A stretch of 64,000 nucleotides of DNA from the NCBI RefSeq assembly GCF_042852765.1, contig NZ_AP031414.1. One strand, 5' to 3'. This document shows positions 9,200 to 17,602 of the stretch, in pieces. This DNA is from Schaedlerella glycyrrhizinilytica_A (lineage in GTDB: Bacteria > Bacillota > Clostridia > Lachnospirales > Lachnospiraceae). Under the pieces are notes generated by a model that worked only from the letters and a program-made list of their open reading frames with translations, searched no databases and was not told the origin of the DNA. Position numbers and translations under genes: made by a program. Each line of letters starts with the position of its first letter. The stretch's first letter is position 1.

Positions 9200-9862
9200 T
9201 TATTTGCCTTTCTTATCTTCTTTCGTCATTCCAGCCACGGCAAATGAGAATGGTTCAAAAATTACCATTAATCTGTCTATAATCGGTCCATATGCAACCA
9301 CTGCGATCAAAGTACCGATTCCCCAGGAAGATCCCAGGGCGACGCCGATCACAAATAAGATGGCATAGGATATGATCAAACCGATACCATAACTTTTCTT
9401 AACAATATCTGCTGCTATGAAAGCGAATATATCGGATGTCTGATAACCCAAACCGATCGGAATATAATAAGCCAGAGTCACAATGATGATGGCTGAACCG
9501 AGTAAAATACACACGATTTTCAATCCAACACTCATTTCTGATGCTACCGGTAAAATTGGGTCAAGGATGCCTAACCACAGATTTTCAAAAGGACCGATCA
9601 AAAAACACCATGCAAGAGTTCCCAGGTGTACTAAATCTTTTCTTACAAAAAGGAAAACAAAGAACATGATTCCCTCAAATACGAGAGCGACCGTCCCAAA
9701 TTGAACATGAAATACATTGGACAGACCGATTTCAAATGTTGTCAAAGGATCACAGCCCCACTCCGGCCAAACTAAAAGCGCAACGCCTAGTGCACAAATA
9801 AAAATAGATGGAATAATGGCAAGCAGCCGTCTTGTATAACTCCATATTTTTTTCAGATCCAT
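9200..9862 (-). CDS. YczE/YyaS/YitT-like integral membrane protein
   Basis: A 220-residue protein with about five to six hydrophobic segments and the stretch WPEWGCDPLTTFEIGLS typical of YczE-like proteins (Gly-x-Asp-Pro in an otherwise hydrophobic context). The family role is not established; members are thought to be small membrane transport or accessory proteins. The start is placed at 9862 (MDLKKIW) because GGGAGG precedes it and because the ATG overlaps the upstream stop as TAATG. Located between the hydrolase and the MFS gene. Confidence 0.75.
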   Translation of the reverse strand: MDLKKIWSYTRRLLAIIPSIFICALGVALLVWPEWGCDPLTTFEIGLSNVFHVQFGTVALVFEGIMFFVFLFVRKDLVHLGTLAWCFLIGPFENLWLGILDPILPVASEMSVGLKIVCILLGSAIIIVTLAYYIPIGLGYQTSDIFAFIAADIVKKSYGIGLIISYAILFVIGVALGSSWGIGTLIAVVAYGPIIDRLMVIFEPFSFAVAGMTKEDKKGK

Positions 9863-10521
9863 TATTCTTCCTCCCACTGTACTGCAACTGCTCTCACCGG
9901 GGATCCGTCGCAGCCTACGATTTTCATCGGCAGTGCGATCACAAATGGATGTTCAAAGTCAATCTTGTCGAAATAAGCCCAGTTTTCTCCGATCATCAGT
10001 CTTTTTTCGGAAAACAGGTCATGTACTGGGAATTCTGTTCCGCCGGTTTGATCTGCGTTGATCGTATCGATACCGATAAAGCGAACGCCTTTTTCAACCA
10101 GATATTTTGCAACTTCTCCATTTACATAAGGATGGTGGAAAAATGCATCTGTTCCTCTTGTTTTATACCAGTTTGTATGGAAGAGAACGATTTTTCCGTC
10201 GGAGATTTCGTCTTTATATTCTTCAATATCTTCTAAAGTGATGGCTTCATCCGCTTTTTTGTCCGTAACGTGGATAACGACAGCTTCTCCCAGAAAGAAA
10301 TCCAACTCCATTTTATCGATGGTTTCGCCTGTGTTTGAAAAATGGTAAGGTGCATCTACATGCGATCCTGTCTGTGTTCCCATTACTAAGGTAGATAAAT
10401 TATATCCCTCATTTTCTAATGTGGTGGCAACAGTTACGGATGGTTCCGGATCTCCCGGATAAATTGGTGTTTCAGCAGTAAATTCCCATGATAAATCTAC
10501 GATTTTTTTAATTTTTTTCAT
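9862..10521 (-). CDS. Cyclase-family (kynurenine formamidase-like) metal-dependent hydrolase
   Basis: A 219-residue protein of the cyclase superfamily (PF04199), which includes arylformamidase and other amide or lactone hydrolases. The metal-binding motif is visible in GTQTGSHVDAPYHF, and a second conserved region lies near FIGIDTINADQTGG. The start at 10521 is preferred because GAGGAG precedes it; a longer frame begins within the ribosome binding site. It sits between an iron alcohol dehydrogenase and membrane proteins, suggesting a catabolic step on a small carboxylic compound. The actual substrate cannot be read from the sequence. Confidence 0.82.
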   Translation of the reverse strand: MKKIKKIVDLSWEFTAETPIYPGDPEPSVTVATTLENEGYNLSTLVMGTQTGSHVDAPYHFSNTGETIDKMELDFFLGEAVVIHVTDKKADEAITLEDIEEYKDEISDGKIVLFHTNWYKTRGTDAFFHHPYVNGEVAKYLVEKGVRFIGIDTINADQTGGTEFPVHDLFSEKRLMIGENWAYFDKIDFEHPFVIALPMKIVGCDGSPVRAVAVQWEEE

Positions 10522-10537
10522 GATCACACGCTCCTCT

Positions 10538-11701
10538 TTAGTCATTGTAAGCTTTTTTTAACAGCTCTAAATAGTCTTCTTTTGTGATGGCTCTTGCATT
10601 GTCGTTTGACAAAACATTATTCGCAGATCTTTCTGCGATCGCGTCAAAATTCTCTTCTGAGATACCCTTAATATCTTTGATCGTAGGGATATTTAATTTT
10701 TTATTTAAGTCTTTTACATATTCGACTGCCTTTTGAGCATACTGTTCATCAGACATATTTTCATCTCTTTTGATTCCGAGTGCGTTTGCAATGTCGGCAA
10801 AACGTTCCGGGCATGCCGGAATATTGAATTCCATGATATATGGCAAAAATAATGAATTGGCTACTCCGTGCGGGGTATCAAACCATGCGCCGACTGTTTC
10901 CGCAAAAGCATGAACCGCTCCGACATTGGAAGAAATGAAAGCCATACCGCCGATCGTACTTGCGATCATCATATTACGTCTGGCTTCTCTGTCTTCACCG
11001 TTATGATATGCTTTCTCCAGATTTTCAGCGATCATGGAGATTCCTTTCAGGGCTAAAGCATCCGTGATCGGCTGGTGAAGCTGAACGGTATATGCTTCAA
11101 TGCAATGTGTTAAAGCGTCTACTCCGCAGGAGGCGGTTAAAGATTTCGGCAGACCAACTGTGATTTCCGGATCGCAGATTGCCAAGGTTGGTATCATATG
11201 GATCGGATCGCCGACGGTCATCTTATACTGTCTTTTGGTGTCGGTTATTACAGCACACCAGGTGACTTCTGCACCGGTTCCGGAAGTGGACGGGATACAA
11301 ATTAGCGGGAGGATATTCTTCTTTAGTTCTGTATCGCCCCATTCTACTGTTGTTTTTCCGTTTGTGACAACGGCACCGACCGCTTTTGCCTGATCCATAG
11401 AGGAACCGCCGCCTAAAGCGATCAACGCGTCTACATGATGTTTCTTGGCGAAATCAGCCATCTCATCACAATCTTCGGCTCTCGGGTTCGGTTTGACATT
11501 CGTTAATAAGAAATTTTCGATTTTCGCATCATCTAAACTTTTTTTCAGTTTTTCATAATGTTCGGAAGATGCCAGAAACGGATCGGTAATAACCAATACT
11601 TTCTGAAAACCTAAATTCTTACATTCCTGTCCGGTTGTTTCGATCACCCCATAGCCTTCCACGATACGGGTTGCATGAAATAAATTGTTTACATCCAACA
11701 T
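10538..11701 (-). CDS. Iron-containing alcohol dehydrogenase
   Basis: A 387-residue type III alcohol dehydrogenase that oxidises or reduces an alcohol/aldehyde with NAD(P). GGGSSMDQAKAVG is the dinucleotide-binding segment. Metal ligands lie in HCIEAY and in HAFAETVGAWFDTPHG. First gene of the leftward operon, directly behind the MerR-type promoter. Family members range from 1,3-propanediol and lactaldehyde dehydrogenases to 4-hydroxybutyrate dehydrogenase, so the substrate is left open. Confidence 0.9.
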   Translation of the reverse strand: MLDVNNLFHATRIVEGYGVIETTGQECKNLGFQKVLVITDPFLASSEHYEKLKKSLDDAKIENFLLTNVKPNPRAEDCDEMADFAKKHHVDALIALGGGSSMDQAKAVGAVVTNGKTTVEWGDTELKKNILPLICIPSTSGTGAEVTWCAVITDTKRQYKMTVGDPIHMIPTLAICDPEITVGLPKSLTASCGVDALTHCIEAYTVQLHQPITDALALKGISMIAENLEKAYHNGEDREARRNMMIASTIGGMAFISSNVGAVHAFAETVGAWFDTPHGVANSLFLPYIMEFNIPACPERFADIANALGIKRDENMSDEQYAQKAVEYVKDLNKKLNIPTIKDIKGISEENFDAIAERSANNVLSNDNARAITKEDYLELLKKAYND

Positions 11702-11733
11702 ATTTTTTCACTCCTTTTATGTTTCTGACAATC

Positions 11734-11764
11734 ATTATATGATATATTGTAACTATATGGTCAA
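11734..11764 (-). promoter_or_regulatory. MerR-type promoter with 19-bp spacer
   Basis: On the minus strand TTGACC (11764-11759) and TATAAT (11739-11734) are separated by exactly 19 bases, two more than optimal. The spacer holds an imperfect dyad, ATATAGT-T-ACAATAT. Over-long spacers with a central dyad are the hallmark of promoters activated by MerR-family proteins through DNA untwisting. The divergent MerR-like gene starts about 45 bases away. Confidence 0.75.
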
Positions 11765-11808
11765 GCCTGATTGTTAAAAAATTATTTTATGTGAGGAAGG
11801 AGTCAATT

Positions 11809-12639
11809 ATGTATGAAAATCTGTTAAGTCCGAATGAATTTGCGAATATTTCTGGGATTTCGAGACAGACATTAATTTTTTATGAACGAAAGAATGTGTT
11901 TAAGCCTATATTAAAGAATGAAAAAGGGTTTCGTTTTTATAGTTTAGAGCAATTAGATGTTATAGTTACTATACAGGGATTGCAGACAATCGGTCTGTCA
12001 CTTCGCGAGATCCAGGATTATATAGAAAATAGAAATGCGGAATTAATTTATGAACTTTACAGCAGCAAACTGATACCTTTGAAGCAAACTGTTCAAAAAT
12101 ATAATCGAATGATCGAAATGATGAATGTCAAACTTGAACTGATTAAAAAAGCAAAATCTGTGTTGTTGGATACGATTTATCTTGAATACAGACCGGCAAT
12201 TCAGATTATTAAAAGTAAAAAGATTCCGCTCGATGCGAGTGATACGATTCAGTACAAAATATTAGGCGAGCACATGGAATACCGCAAGGTGAAAGATTAT
12301 AGTCTGGGGCATGCCGTAGCCGGAATCGTGGATTGGAAAAGAGCGATAGAAAGTATGACGGACAAAACACAGTATCGATATTATTATACAATTCTTCCGT
12401 CGAGTCATGAGGAGACGGATTATAGTGTGATTGAGAGCGGAACGTATATCGTTATTTATCATAAGGGACCGTATAATCAAACGTATGAGATTTATCCGAA
12501 AATTATAGAGTATGTGAAAGAAAACCATTTTGAAATAGAATCTACGCTTTATGAAGAAAGTTTGATCGATGAGACAACAGAATCAGATCCCAATAATTAT
12601 ATTACCCAGATATCGGTCAGGATAAAAGAAATTTTTTAA
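11809..12639 (+). CDS. MerR-family regulator with GyrI-like effector domain (BmrR-like)
   Basis: A 276-residue transcription regulator. The N-terminal winged helix is clear (FANISGISRQTLIFYERKN), followed by a coiled coil near residues 80-120 and a C-terminal GyrI-like ligand-binding domain (YIVIYHKGPYNQTYEIYPKI), the layout of BmrR. Such proteins activate 19-bp-spacer promoters on binding a small molecule. The start at 11809 follows AAGGAG; an upstream GTG at 11791 is inside that site. It lies divergent from the Fe-ADH operon and probably controls it. The last two bases of its stop codon are the first bases of the left attachment core. Confidence 0.88.
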   Translation: MYENLLSPNEFANISGISRQTLIFYERKNVFKPILKNEKGFRFYSLEQLDVIVTIQGLQTIGLSLREIQDYIENRNAELIYELYSSKLIPLKQTVQKYNRMIEMMNVKLELIKKAKSVLLDTIYLEYRPAIQIIKSKKIPLDASDTIQYKILGEHMEYRKVKDYSLGHAVAGIVDWKRAIESMTDKTQYRYYYTILPSSHEETDYSVIESGTYIVIYHKGPYNQTYEIYPKIIEYVKENHFEIESTLYEESLIDETTESDPNNYITQISVRIKEIF

Positions 12640-12661
12640 AAAATTAGCACTCAGCACTTGA
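12638..12661 (+). repeat. Left attachment core (attL) of the integrated element
   Basis: Twenty-four bases, identical to 38248-38271, containing TTAGCACTC and AGCACTTGA. This is the left half plus spacer of a CIRCE operator, but the right half is absent here. Together with the integrase next to the other copy it marks the left boundary of the element. Confidence 0.88.
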
Positions 12662-12779
12662 TAATGGAAGTCGATTTTTGTCCTGTCTTGTGTATCTCGG
12701 AAGTGCCTGTTTTACAGGCTTTCCGGGGCATCAGTCATTTTGTCTGGTATTGTAAAGCAGTGTCAGATTTGCCGTAAAT

Positions 12780-12799
12780 GTCGTAAATTTGTGGTCAAA
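12780..12799 (+). repeat. Probable integrase arm-type site, left end
   Basis: GTCGTAAATTTGTGGTCAAA, preceded by a second partial copy (GCCGTAAAT). It is closely related to two sites near the right end (38101-38120 and 38151-38170). Tn916-type integrases bind short direct repeats near both ends with their N-terminal domain. Confidence 0.55.
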
Positions 12800-12829
12800 A
12801 AATGATGAGAAATGGAGAGTGCTAATAAA

Positions 12830-13177
12830 ATGAAATTAACGTATACAAATGTAAATGGATATCTAATCCCGAATCTCACCTATAAATCCGGTGAACAGAT
12901 GGAGCAACTTGGCAAGTATGGTTTTCTTCGCAGAGATTATCTGAAAAACCATCGAAATTCAACCTATCAGGTGATGCTTCTGCAGGATACGATTGGAGAG
13001 CATCTTCTGGAAGTGGACAAGGCAGCCAGGGAACGGGAAGAAGTGATTCTGAAACAGTTGGAAGAAAAAGAACCACTGCCGGATAAGGAGAAAGATCAGA
13101 TGGCATGGGTAAGAGCTGCCAATCAGCACAGAGCGATTGCAGAAGAGATTATCCTGAAAGAATTGATTTATGTATAA
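12830..13177 (+). CDS. tnpV: TnpV-family transposon-encoded protein
   Basis: About 115 residues, beginning LTYTNVNGYLIPNL and ending EEIILKELIYV; both ends are characteristic of the TnpV family found at one end of many clostridial mobilizable elements. Its function is unknown. The start is uncertain: the ATG at 12830 has a weak GGAG 12 bases upstream, and an in-frame ATG lies at 12812. The perfect nonamer GAGTGCTAA falls just upstream, probably by chance. A terminator follows. Confidence 0.75.
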   Translation: MKLTYTNVNGYLIPNLTYKSGEQMEQLGKYGFLRRDYLKNHRNSTYQVMLLQDTIGEHLLEVDKAAREREEVILKQLEEKEPLPDKEKDQMAWVRAANQHRAIAEEIILKELIYV

Positions 13178-13236
13178 GGATTGCCAGTAACTAATCTGGC
13201 AGGTAACTGATAAAAATAGAATATTGTGAGCGAAGT

Positions 13237-13275
13237 AAGACGTGAGTCATAAGATATGGCTTGCGTCTTTTTCTT
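13237..13275 (+). terminator. Rho-independent terminator after tnpV
   Basis: AAGACGTGAGTCAT (13237-13250) pairs with ATGGCTTGCGTCTT (13256-13269) with three imperfect positions, then TTTCTTTT. A second small hairpin (TGCCAG/CTGGCA) lies at 13183-13202. Confidence 0.6.
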
Positions 13276-13300
13276 TTGAACTGGAAAGGAGGATGGGAGC

Positions 13301-13615
13301 ATGGCACAGATTTTTCGTGTAGAGAGAACTAAGAATTTTACGGTAATGAGTAATCATCATTTCAAGAATAAGAATCTGACATTGAAAGCGAAAGGTCTAT
13401 TATCGCTGATGTTAAGTTTGCCAGATGACTGGAATTACAATATGCAAGGACTGGCAACATTGAGCAGAGATGGGATTGATTCTGTTCGTTCTGCAATTAA
13501 GGAATTAGAGCATCATGGATATGTGGAACGTCATAGATTGCGTAATGAGTATGGCTTTTATGGCGATACCGAATATATTATCCGGGAAGTTCCATTAGGA
13601 GAAGAAAATGATTAA
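13301..13615 (+). CDS. Helix-turn-helix protein, N-terminal part of a replication-initiator-like protein
   Basis: A 104-residue product with a winged-helix DNA-binding region. The stretch LTLKAKGLLSLMLSLPDDWNY, followed by a GIDSVRSAIKELEHHGY recognition segment, is typical of the N-terminal domain of replication-organiser-like proteins on Firmicute plasmids and integrative elements. Full-length relatives are usually about 250-350 residues, so this one looks cut short by the TAA at 13613. A good AAAGGAGG site precedes the ATG. Confidence 0.7.
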   Translation: MAQIFRVERTKNFTVMSNHHFKNKNLTLKAKGLLSLMLSLPDDWNYNMQGLATLSRDGIDSVRSAIKELEHHGYVERHRLRNEYGFYGDTEYIIREVPLGEEND

Positions 13616-13866
13616 GTGGAGAAGAGAAGTGCCTAAGGGTGGATAGTCCAATTTTGGACAATCAGGTCATAGAAAATTTCTATCTCCGGACATCAGAAAA
13701 TAGGAAAACCAGATATGGTAAATCCCATACTGGACAAACCGTTGCTATTAATAATCCATGTTATTAAATATGAATTATTAAAGAACCAGTAAATAAAATA
13801 TCCATCTTATCAATTCACGTAAGTATTAATAGGATTGGATAAGAAAAGAAAGAATGAGGTATGATT
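13616..13866 (+). pseudogene. Possible decayed C-terminal part of the HTH gene
   Basis: After the stop, short open pieces in shifting frames read like the Asn/Pro/Asp-rich linker of related initiators (for example PILDNQ and, in another frame, NPILDKP), broken by stop codons. No intact frame is present. The reading is inference from residual composition, and the stretch could simply be spacer leading to parM. Confidence 0.3.
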
Positions 13867-14811
13867 ATGAGAATGATGAAAAATAACAGAAATGAAACAG
13901 TTATGGTGATCGGGATTGATCATGGGTATGGAAACATGAAAACAGCTACCAGATGCTTTCCATCCGGTGTAGCCAGATATGACAAGGAGCCAATCTTTCA
14001 GGACAATCTTCTTGCTTACAATGGCATGTATTACCAGATCGGAGAGGAACACAAGGAGTTCTGTGCGGAGAAAACGCAGGATGAGGACTATTATGTGCTG
14101 ACACTGGCAGCTATTGCAAGGGAACTGGATGGGAAAGGTATGAACCGGGCAACGGTACATATCGCAGCTGGACTTCCCCTTACCTGGGTAGCTACACAGA
14201 AAGAAGACTTTCAGAAATATCTTCTCCAGAATGAAAGTGTGGATTTTACATTCCGTAACAAAGACTATCATGTGGAGTTTGCAGGTGCTGATATTTACCC
14301 ACAGGGATTTGCAGCAGCCTTTTACCGCTTACAGGATTTCAAAGGCATCAATATGCTGGTAGATATTGGAAATGGAACTATGAATATCATGTATATTAAT
14401 AATTCCCGTCCATTAGAGAAGAAATGCTTTACAGAGAAATATGGAACGCATCAGTGTGTGCTTGCTGTAAGAGAATCCTTGTTGAAAGAACTGGGAACAG
14501 TGGTGGACGATCTGGTGATTGAGCAGGTGATCCGTACCGGGACAGCAGATATTGGTGAGAAATATCTGACAGTCATTCGTAAAGCTGCCGGAGATTATAC
14601 GAAAGAAATCTTTCATAAGCTGAGAGAACGGGAATATAATCCAGAACTGATGCGTCTGTATGTGGTCGGCGGTGGCGGTTGTATGATCCAGAATTTTGGA
14701 GAATATGACAAGAGCCGGGTGACAATTGTACGGGACATCTGTGCCACAGCGAAAGGCTATGAAGCAATGACCGTAAGGAAAATCCAGAGAAACGGAGGGA
14801 TGCTTGTATGA
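13867..14811 (+). CDS. parM: ParM/StbA-like actin-family segregation protein
   Basis: A roughly 314-residue actin-like ATPase. Residues near the start (VIGIDHGYGNMKTA) form the phosphate-1 motif. MLVDIGNGTMNIMYI is the second phosphate loop, and YVVGGGGCMIQNF is the adenosine motif. ParM filaments push plasmid copies apart. In an integrative element such a protein may stabilise a transient circular form. The start at 13867 is chosen because GAGG at 13856-13859 is seven bases away. It overlaps the next gene by four bases (ATGA). Confidence 0.85.
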   Translation: MRMMKNNRNETVMVIGIDHGYGNMKTATRCFPSGVARYDKEPIFQDNLLAYNGMYYQIGEEHKEFCAEKTQDEDYYVLTLAAIARELDGKGMNRATVHIAAGLPLTWVATQKEDFQKYLLQNESVDFTFRNKDYHVEFAGADIYPQGFAAAFYRLQDFKGINMLVDIGNGTMNIMYINNSRPLEKKCFTEKYGTHQCVLAVRESLLKELGTVVDDLVIEQVIRTGTADIGEKYLTVIRKAAGDYTKEIFHKLREREYNPELMRLYVVGGGGCMIQNFGEYDKSRVTIVRDICATAKGYEAMTVRKIQRNGGMLV

Positions 14812-15260
14812 GAAAAGAACGGAAAATCATCAACACAAATATCCGTTTGAATCTTTGTGATGAACAGGACAGGCAGGCATGGGAATATTTGCAGACGATG
14901 GACAGGGAAAAATATAAATCGTACACCAGAGCAGTTGTAGTTGCTTTAAACGATTATTTTTCCAGAGAATACCGGAATGAAGCAGATCCGTATCTGGAAA
15001 CCAGAGAAAAGGAAGATGCTTTTCTGGAAAGGGTGGAAACAGCTATCCGGGATGGAGTAAAAGAATCCGTTCCGATGGCTATGGCGAAGAACCTGATTGA
15101 AATGCTTGTACCGTTTGTAAAAGAATCGGTAGGAGAAATTAATCTGTCGGACAGAACACTAACAATGGAGAAAACGGATGGAGAGATCGCAGAAGATAAT
15201 CTGGACTGGGAGAAAGAAGCTGATATGGATGCAGCACTGGATTTTGCAGACAGTTTTTAG
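14808..15260 (+). CDS. ParR-like DNA-binding adaptor
   Basis: A 150-residue protein translated from an ATG that overlaps the parM stop. The N-terminal stretch NIRLNLCDEQDRQAWEYLQ and the following KSYTRAVVVALNDYF suggest a ribbon-helix-helix fold, as in ParR proteins that bind the centromere and nucleate ParM filaments. The C-terminal part is acidic. Position and overlap support the role. The family call rests on pattern, not on a diagnostic motif. Confidence 0.65.
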   Translation: MRKERKIINTNIRLNLCDEQDRQAWEYLQTMDREKYKSYTRAVVVALNDYFSREYRNEADPYLETREKEDAFLERVETAIRDGVKESVPMAMAKNLIEMLVPFVKESVGEINLSDRTLTMEKTDGEIAEDNLDWEKEADMDAALDFADSF

Positions 15261-16031
15261 ATGGTTATGAAATAGCAGTAATAGGAAAACAGACTGACAG
15301 TAAGGAAAGTTTTACGGAAACAGAATAGCAGAAAAAGACAATGGCAGTGGTGGCATTTCAGACATTATGAATTGGAGAAATGTTTATGACTGCTATTTTT
15401 ATGTCTTTTAGCAGAAATGGAAAGAGATCCAGAAAAAGAAAGACAGAAATTACGGAAAAATATAACAGAAAAGCGTTGGCAGATGGGTGGATTGAACAAG
15501 CAAGGCGAAGAAAAGAATAGAGTGCCGGATACGGCACATGATTGTCCGATACTTCGCATCGGAGTGATGCAGGAACAGCCTGTCTCAGAAAGAGAAAATC
15601 TATCGAAATGGGAGCTTTTCTATTTCTTCCACAGTCTGTCCCTGCACCACAAAACCACCGTCATCTCCATTTTGATCTGATAACGTAGGGTGGAAAATAT
15701 GGCTTGGTGGGTGTCGGTTCAGTGGTGGGGAGATGACAGGCAAGTTTCGCAAAGTGGCAAGCCACTCTGCACCGGACCCAGCCTTTGGGCTGTTCCTAAA
15801 CTTGCCAGAGGGCTCTGCCCCTTGGAACCCCGGCACGTCAATGGCGTAAGTATTCCTGCGAAATGTCCACCGGACATTCCTACGGAACACTTACTGATTG
15901 ACTAGGACTCTGTCCTGCACCTGTATAAGAGAGCGTTGCACTCTCTTATAAATCGCCTGCCAATATACACCAAAACGCTGTGTCTGTTAATAAAGAATGA
16001 AAAATCAGGCAAAGAAAGGAGACAAAAGCCT
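15261..16031. other. Long intergenic region between parR-like gene and mobC
   Basis: About 770 bases with no convincing gene. An open frame of 87 codons at 15417-15680 has no ribosome binding site and no recognisable content. The right part (15739-15950) is densely folded and is described separately as an oriT candidate. Confidence 0.6.
15739..15950 (+). other. Candidate origin of transfer (oriT): nested inverted repeats
   Basis: GGCAAGTTT (15739-15747) pairs with AAACTTGCC (15798-15806). AGTGGC-AA-GCCACT lies inside at 15753-15766. GTAAGTATTCC (15846-15856) pairs with GGAACACTTAC (15884-15894) around an inner perfect AATGTCC-ACC-GGACATT hairpin. TATAAGAGAG (15924-15933) pairs perfectly with CTCTCTTATA (15941-15950). 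This lies directly upstream of mobC and the relaxase, the usual place for oriT. The nick site cannot be assigned. Confidence 0.5.
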
Positions 16032-16412
16032 ATGAGAAAACGAAATCATACAGTAACTATACGGATGAATAAAGAGGAATATGAGCTGCTTCAAAGCAAA
16101 GTAAAGGAATCCGGAAGAACACAGCAAGAAGTTGTAATAAAAGCAATCGCAGATTTGAAGATAGCTTCTACAGAGGAAGTGGAAGAACTAAAAAGATTGA
16201 ACCAGATGTTTGCAGATATTCTCAGTCAGCTACGGGGAGCTACTACAAATATCAATCAGATTGCAAGAAAGCTGCATATAGATGGAGAAGTTCCAAATGA
16301 CAGTACGCTGTATTTCCTCAATAAAAATATTCTTAAGTACCGGAAGGAGAGTGAAAGGATATGGCTATTAATAAGACGATTAATAAGCGGACAAATACAC
16401 ATGGAGCAATGA
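16032..16412 (+). CDS. mobC: MobC-family relaxosome accessory protein
   Basis: A 126-residue protein. It starts with a ribbon-helix-helix-like segment (HTVTIRMNKEEYELL) and then has the conserved MobC region LRGATTNINQIARKLH. MobC proteins bind oriT and help the relaxase melt the nick region. The start at 16032 follows AAAGGAG. Its 3' end overlaps the relaxase gene by 52 bases, a common arrangement. Confidence 0.9.
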   Translation: MRKRNHTVTIRMNKEEYELLQSKVKESGRTQQEVVIKAIADLKIASTEEVEELKRLNQMFADILSQLRGATTNINQIARKLHIDGEVPNDSTLYFLNKNILKYRKESERIWLLIRRLISGQIHMEQ

Positions 16413-17602
16413 GAAACTGCATCGAATATGTTTTGCGACAGGACAAGACAAGTGAACTGCTTACTTATGTAACAGGTCCGTACTGCCGTGATGAGATTAA
16501 ATATGATCTGGTGTATAGAACCTTTTTAGAAGAAAAGAAGATGTGGGATAAAGATTCTGGGAGAATGTACGCTCACAACATTATTTCCTGGCATAAGGAC
16601 GAGCAGATTACTCCGGAGCAGGCATTAGAATTTGGAAAAGAGTTTGCAGAAAATTGGTTCAGTGGATTCCAGACCTTAGTGGCTGTGCATAAGGATAAAG
16701 ATCATATCCACTGTCATCTGGTTACAAATTCTGTGAGTTATGAAGATGGAAGAAAACTGCATAACACCAAAAAGGATCTGGAACGTATGAAACAGCTTAC
16801 CAATCAGATGTGCCGAGAACGTGGACTGACAGTAGCCGAAAAAGGAAAGTACTTTGATGAAAGTCAGATTGAAAAAGGGGAAGTCATTGCATGGAGCAAA
16901 GATAAATATAATCTGTTTCGACAGCAGGTAAAGGACAGTTTTGTAGCAGATTGTGCAATGGCAGTGTTAAAAGCACTGGAAAATTGTATCAGTAAAGAAA
17001 AGTTTATAGAAAAAATGAAACAGTTTGGATGGAATGTAAACTGGACAGAGAAACGGAAGCACATCACATTTCAGAATCAGGATGGAAAGAAAGTGCGAGA
17101 CAGCAATCTGTCAAAAACATTTCATCTGGATATCAGTAAGGAGGACTTAGAAAATGAATTTGATAGAAATTACGAAAGGGTGCGAGCCGAAGCAGAACGA
17201 ACAAACGGAGCAGATGAAGAGCTTGCCGGATATTACCGACAAGTGGAAGCAGCTTGCGAAGGAGCAGGCGGCGTCACTGGAGTTAGTGACGGAAGAGAGA
17301 GACGAGTTACAGGCGAGAAATCAGAAGATGAACGAGTTTATCCAGAAATTTCAGGAAAGGACACACAAGCTGAAAATGGAAAAACAGAAGCTATTCTTCG
17401 AGAATCACGAAATGCAAGACGAAATTCGGAAGTTAAACGACGAAATTCATCATTTGACAACCGAACTGTCCGGAACGCAGAAGCTGAATCAATCGCTTCA
17501 GAAGAACAACGACGATTTGAGGAACAGAAACGGATTGAAGAGCAGGAGCGAGCAAGAGCAGCTCGAAGAAGAAATAAAAGACGTTCGGGACCAGAACGCT
17601 AA
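16361..17602 (+). CDS. mobA: MobP-type relaxase (MobA/VirD2-like)
   Basis: A 413-residue nickase that would cut oriT and stay bound to the transferred strand. The N-terminal domain (about 1-270) carries the three-histidine metal motif in HKDKDHIHCH (residues 110-119) and the conserved GRKLHNTKKDLERM region after it. The C-terminal 150 residues are Arg/Glu-rich and low in complexity, and overlap another gene in a different frame from 17154. The product is shorter than many MobP relaxases. The ATG at 16361 sits within mobC behind GAAAGGA. Confidence 0.9.
   Translation: MAINKTINKRTNTHGAMRNCIEYVLRQDKTSELLTYVTGPYCRDEIKYDLVYRTFLEEKKMWDKDSGRMYAHNIISWHKDEQITPEQALEFGKEFAENWFSGFQTLVAVHKDKDHIHCHLVTNSVSYEDGRKLHNTKKDLERMKQLTNQMCRERGLTVAEKGKYFDESQIEKGEVIAWSKDKYNLFRQQVKDSFVADCAMAVLKALENCISKEKFIEKMKQFGWNVNWTEKRKHITFQNQDGKKVRDSNLSKTFHLDISKEDLENEFDRNYERVRAEAERTNGADEELAGYYRQVEAACEGAGGVTGVSDGRERRVTGEKSEDERVYPEISGKDTQAENGKTEAILRESRNARRNSEVKRRNSSFDNRTVRNAEAESIASEEQRRFEEQKRIEEQERARAARRRNKRRSGPER

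Noticed and set aside
12817..12825. GAGTGCTAA upstream of tnpV as a second CIRCE arm
   Set aside because: It is a perfect right-arm nonamer but lies 164 bases from the left arm at 12644, far from the required nine-base spacing, and next to the tnpV start. Probably chance.
15417..15680. 87-codon frame in the intergenic region before mobC
   Set aside because: No ribosome binding site and no recognisable domain; treated as non-coding.
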